Assembly: GCF_002911665.1 (NCBI RefSeq)
Contig: NZ_MTBP01000001.1
Coordinates: 2,518,139 to 2,582,138 of the forward strand
Source: Actinomadura rubteroloni
GTDB taxonomy: Bacteria > Actinomycetota > Actinomycetes > Streptosporangiales > Streptosporangiaceae
Direction of reading: 5' to 3'
DNA: 64,000 bases
Both the position numbers and the translations under genes were made by a program. The first letter of the stretch is position 1. Every line of letters begins with the position of its first letter. Positions 63,907-64,000 of this stretch are shown here, piece after piece. The notes beneath the pieces were generated by a model. It was not told where the DNA came from, did no database searches, and saw only the letters and a program-made list of their open reading frames with translations.

Positions 63907-64000
63907 TGATGGAGAGTTTGATCCTGGCTCAGGACGAACGCTGGCGGCGTGCTTAACACATGCAAGTCGAGCGGAAAGGCCCTTCGGGGTACTCGAGCGG
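63907..64000 (+). rRNA. 16S ribosomal RNA, 5' end (partial)
   Basis: The sequence GAGAGTTTGATCCTGGCTCA and then GGACGAACGCTGGCGGCGTG is the universal 16S start with actinobacterial bases. The mature 5' end is placed near 63907 by comparison with known 16S ends and could be off by a few bases. The gene continues past the window. Confidence 0.97.

Noticed and set aside
1..64000. CRISPR array or insertion sequence
   Set aside because: I saw no regularly spaced short repeats with unique spacers, and no transposase gene or terminal inverted repeats.

Overview
The window is chromosomal DNA of a high-GC filamentous actinomycete. GTG starts, GC-rich third codon positions, an AfsR/SARP-type regulator, DrrAB-type transporter genes, DUF6801-type secreted proteins and the block rodA - radical SAM pair - rne - rplU - rpmA - obgE - proBA all fit. 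The gene style suggests Streptosporangiales, perhaps Actinomadura or a relative; this is an inference from gene content, not from a full rRNA gene.

Layout. 1-16.1 kb is conserved housekeeping on the plus strand: the end of rodA, the two-gene radical SAM/DUF2344 unit, RNase E/G, ribosomal proteins L21 and L27, ObgE, ProB/ProA, a Tat-exported metallophosphoesterase, an M48 peptidase (minus strand), NadD, RsfS and a histidine phosphatase. At 16.2 kb and again at 30.3 kb lie two identical tRNA-Ala(GGC) genes. Each is followed by the same structured repeat, whose stems differ by compensatory changes. The roughly 14 kb between them is accessory: a short AT-richer islet of hypothetical genes, an ECF sigma factor, a secreted DUF6801-type protein, a GntR regulator, and a tightly overlapping four-gene minus-strand operon (zinc-ribbon methyltransferase, secreted Ag85/esterase-D-like protein, FadD32-like fatty-acyl-AMP ligase, second esterase). 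It ends with a PCMT-like methyltransferase and a quinone-oxidoreductase-type MDR enzyme.

31-50 kb holds a large secreted DUF6801/fibronectin-III protein, an aldehyde/alcohol dehydrogenase pair, and a compact lipid-polyketide locus. That locus contains a WS/DGAT acyltransferase, a 2734-residue single-module fully reducing type I PKS with a terminal thioesterase, and a patatin-like lipase, all in one minus-strand operon. A small LuxR-type regulator and an acyl-CoA synthetase face away from it. Together they suggest production, esterification and turnover of a methyl-branched, saturated acyl product.

50-63 kb is mixed: a Ser/Thr kinase with an N-terminal membrane anchor, a serine hydrolase, a winged-helix (AlkZ-like) protein, a broken Hint-toxin C-terminus with an intact presumed immunity gene, a flavin/F420-type oxidase-fold protein, DUF1877, a front-end fatty acid desaturase, a baeRF/Vms1-type protein, a VOC protein, the AfsR-like regulator and the DrrAB pair. 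The window ends in the promoter, antitermination leader and first bases of a 16S rRNA gene.

The most interesting material is the two lipid loci (22.5-27.9 kb and 37.1-49.8 kb), a 12-bp motif found before three nearby genes, the tRNA-Ala/structured-repeat duplication, and the frameshifted toxin remnant.
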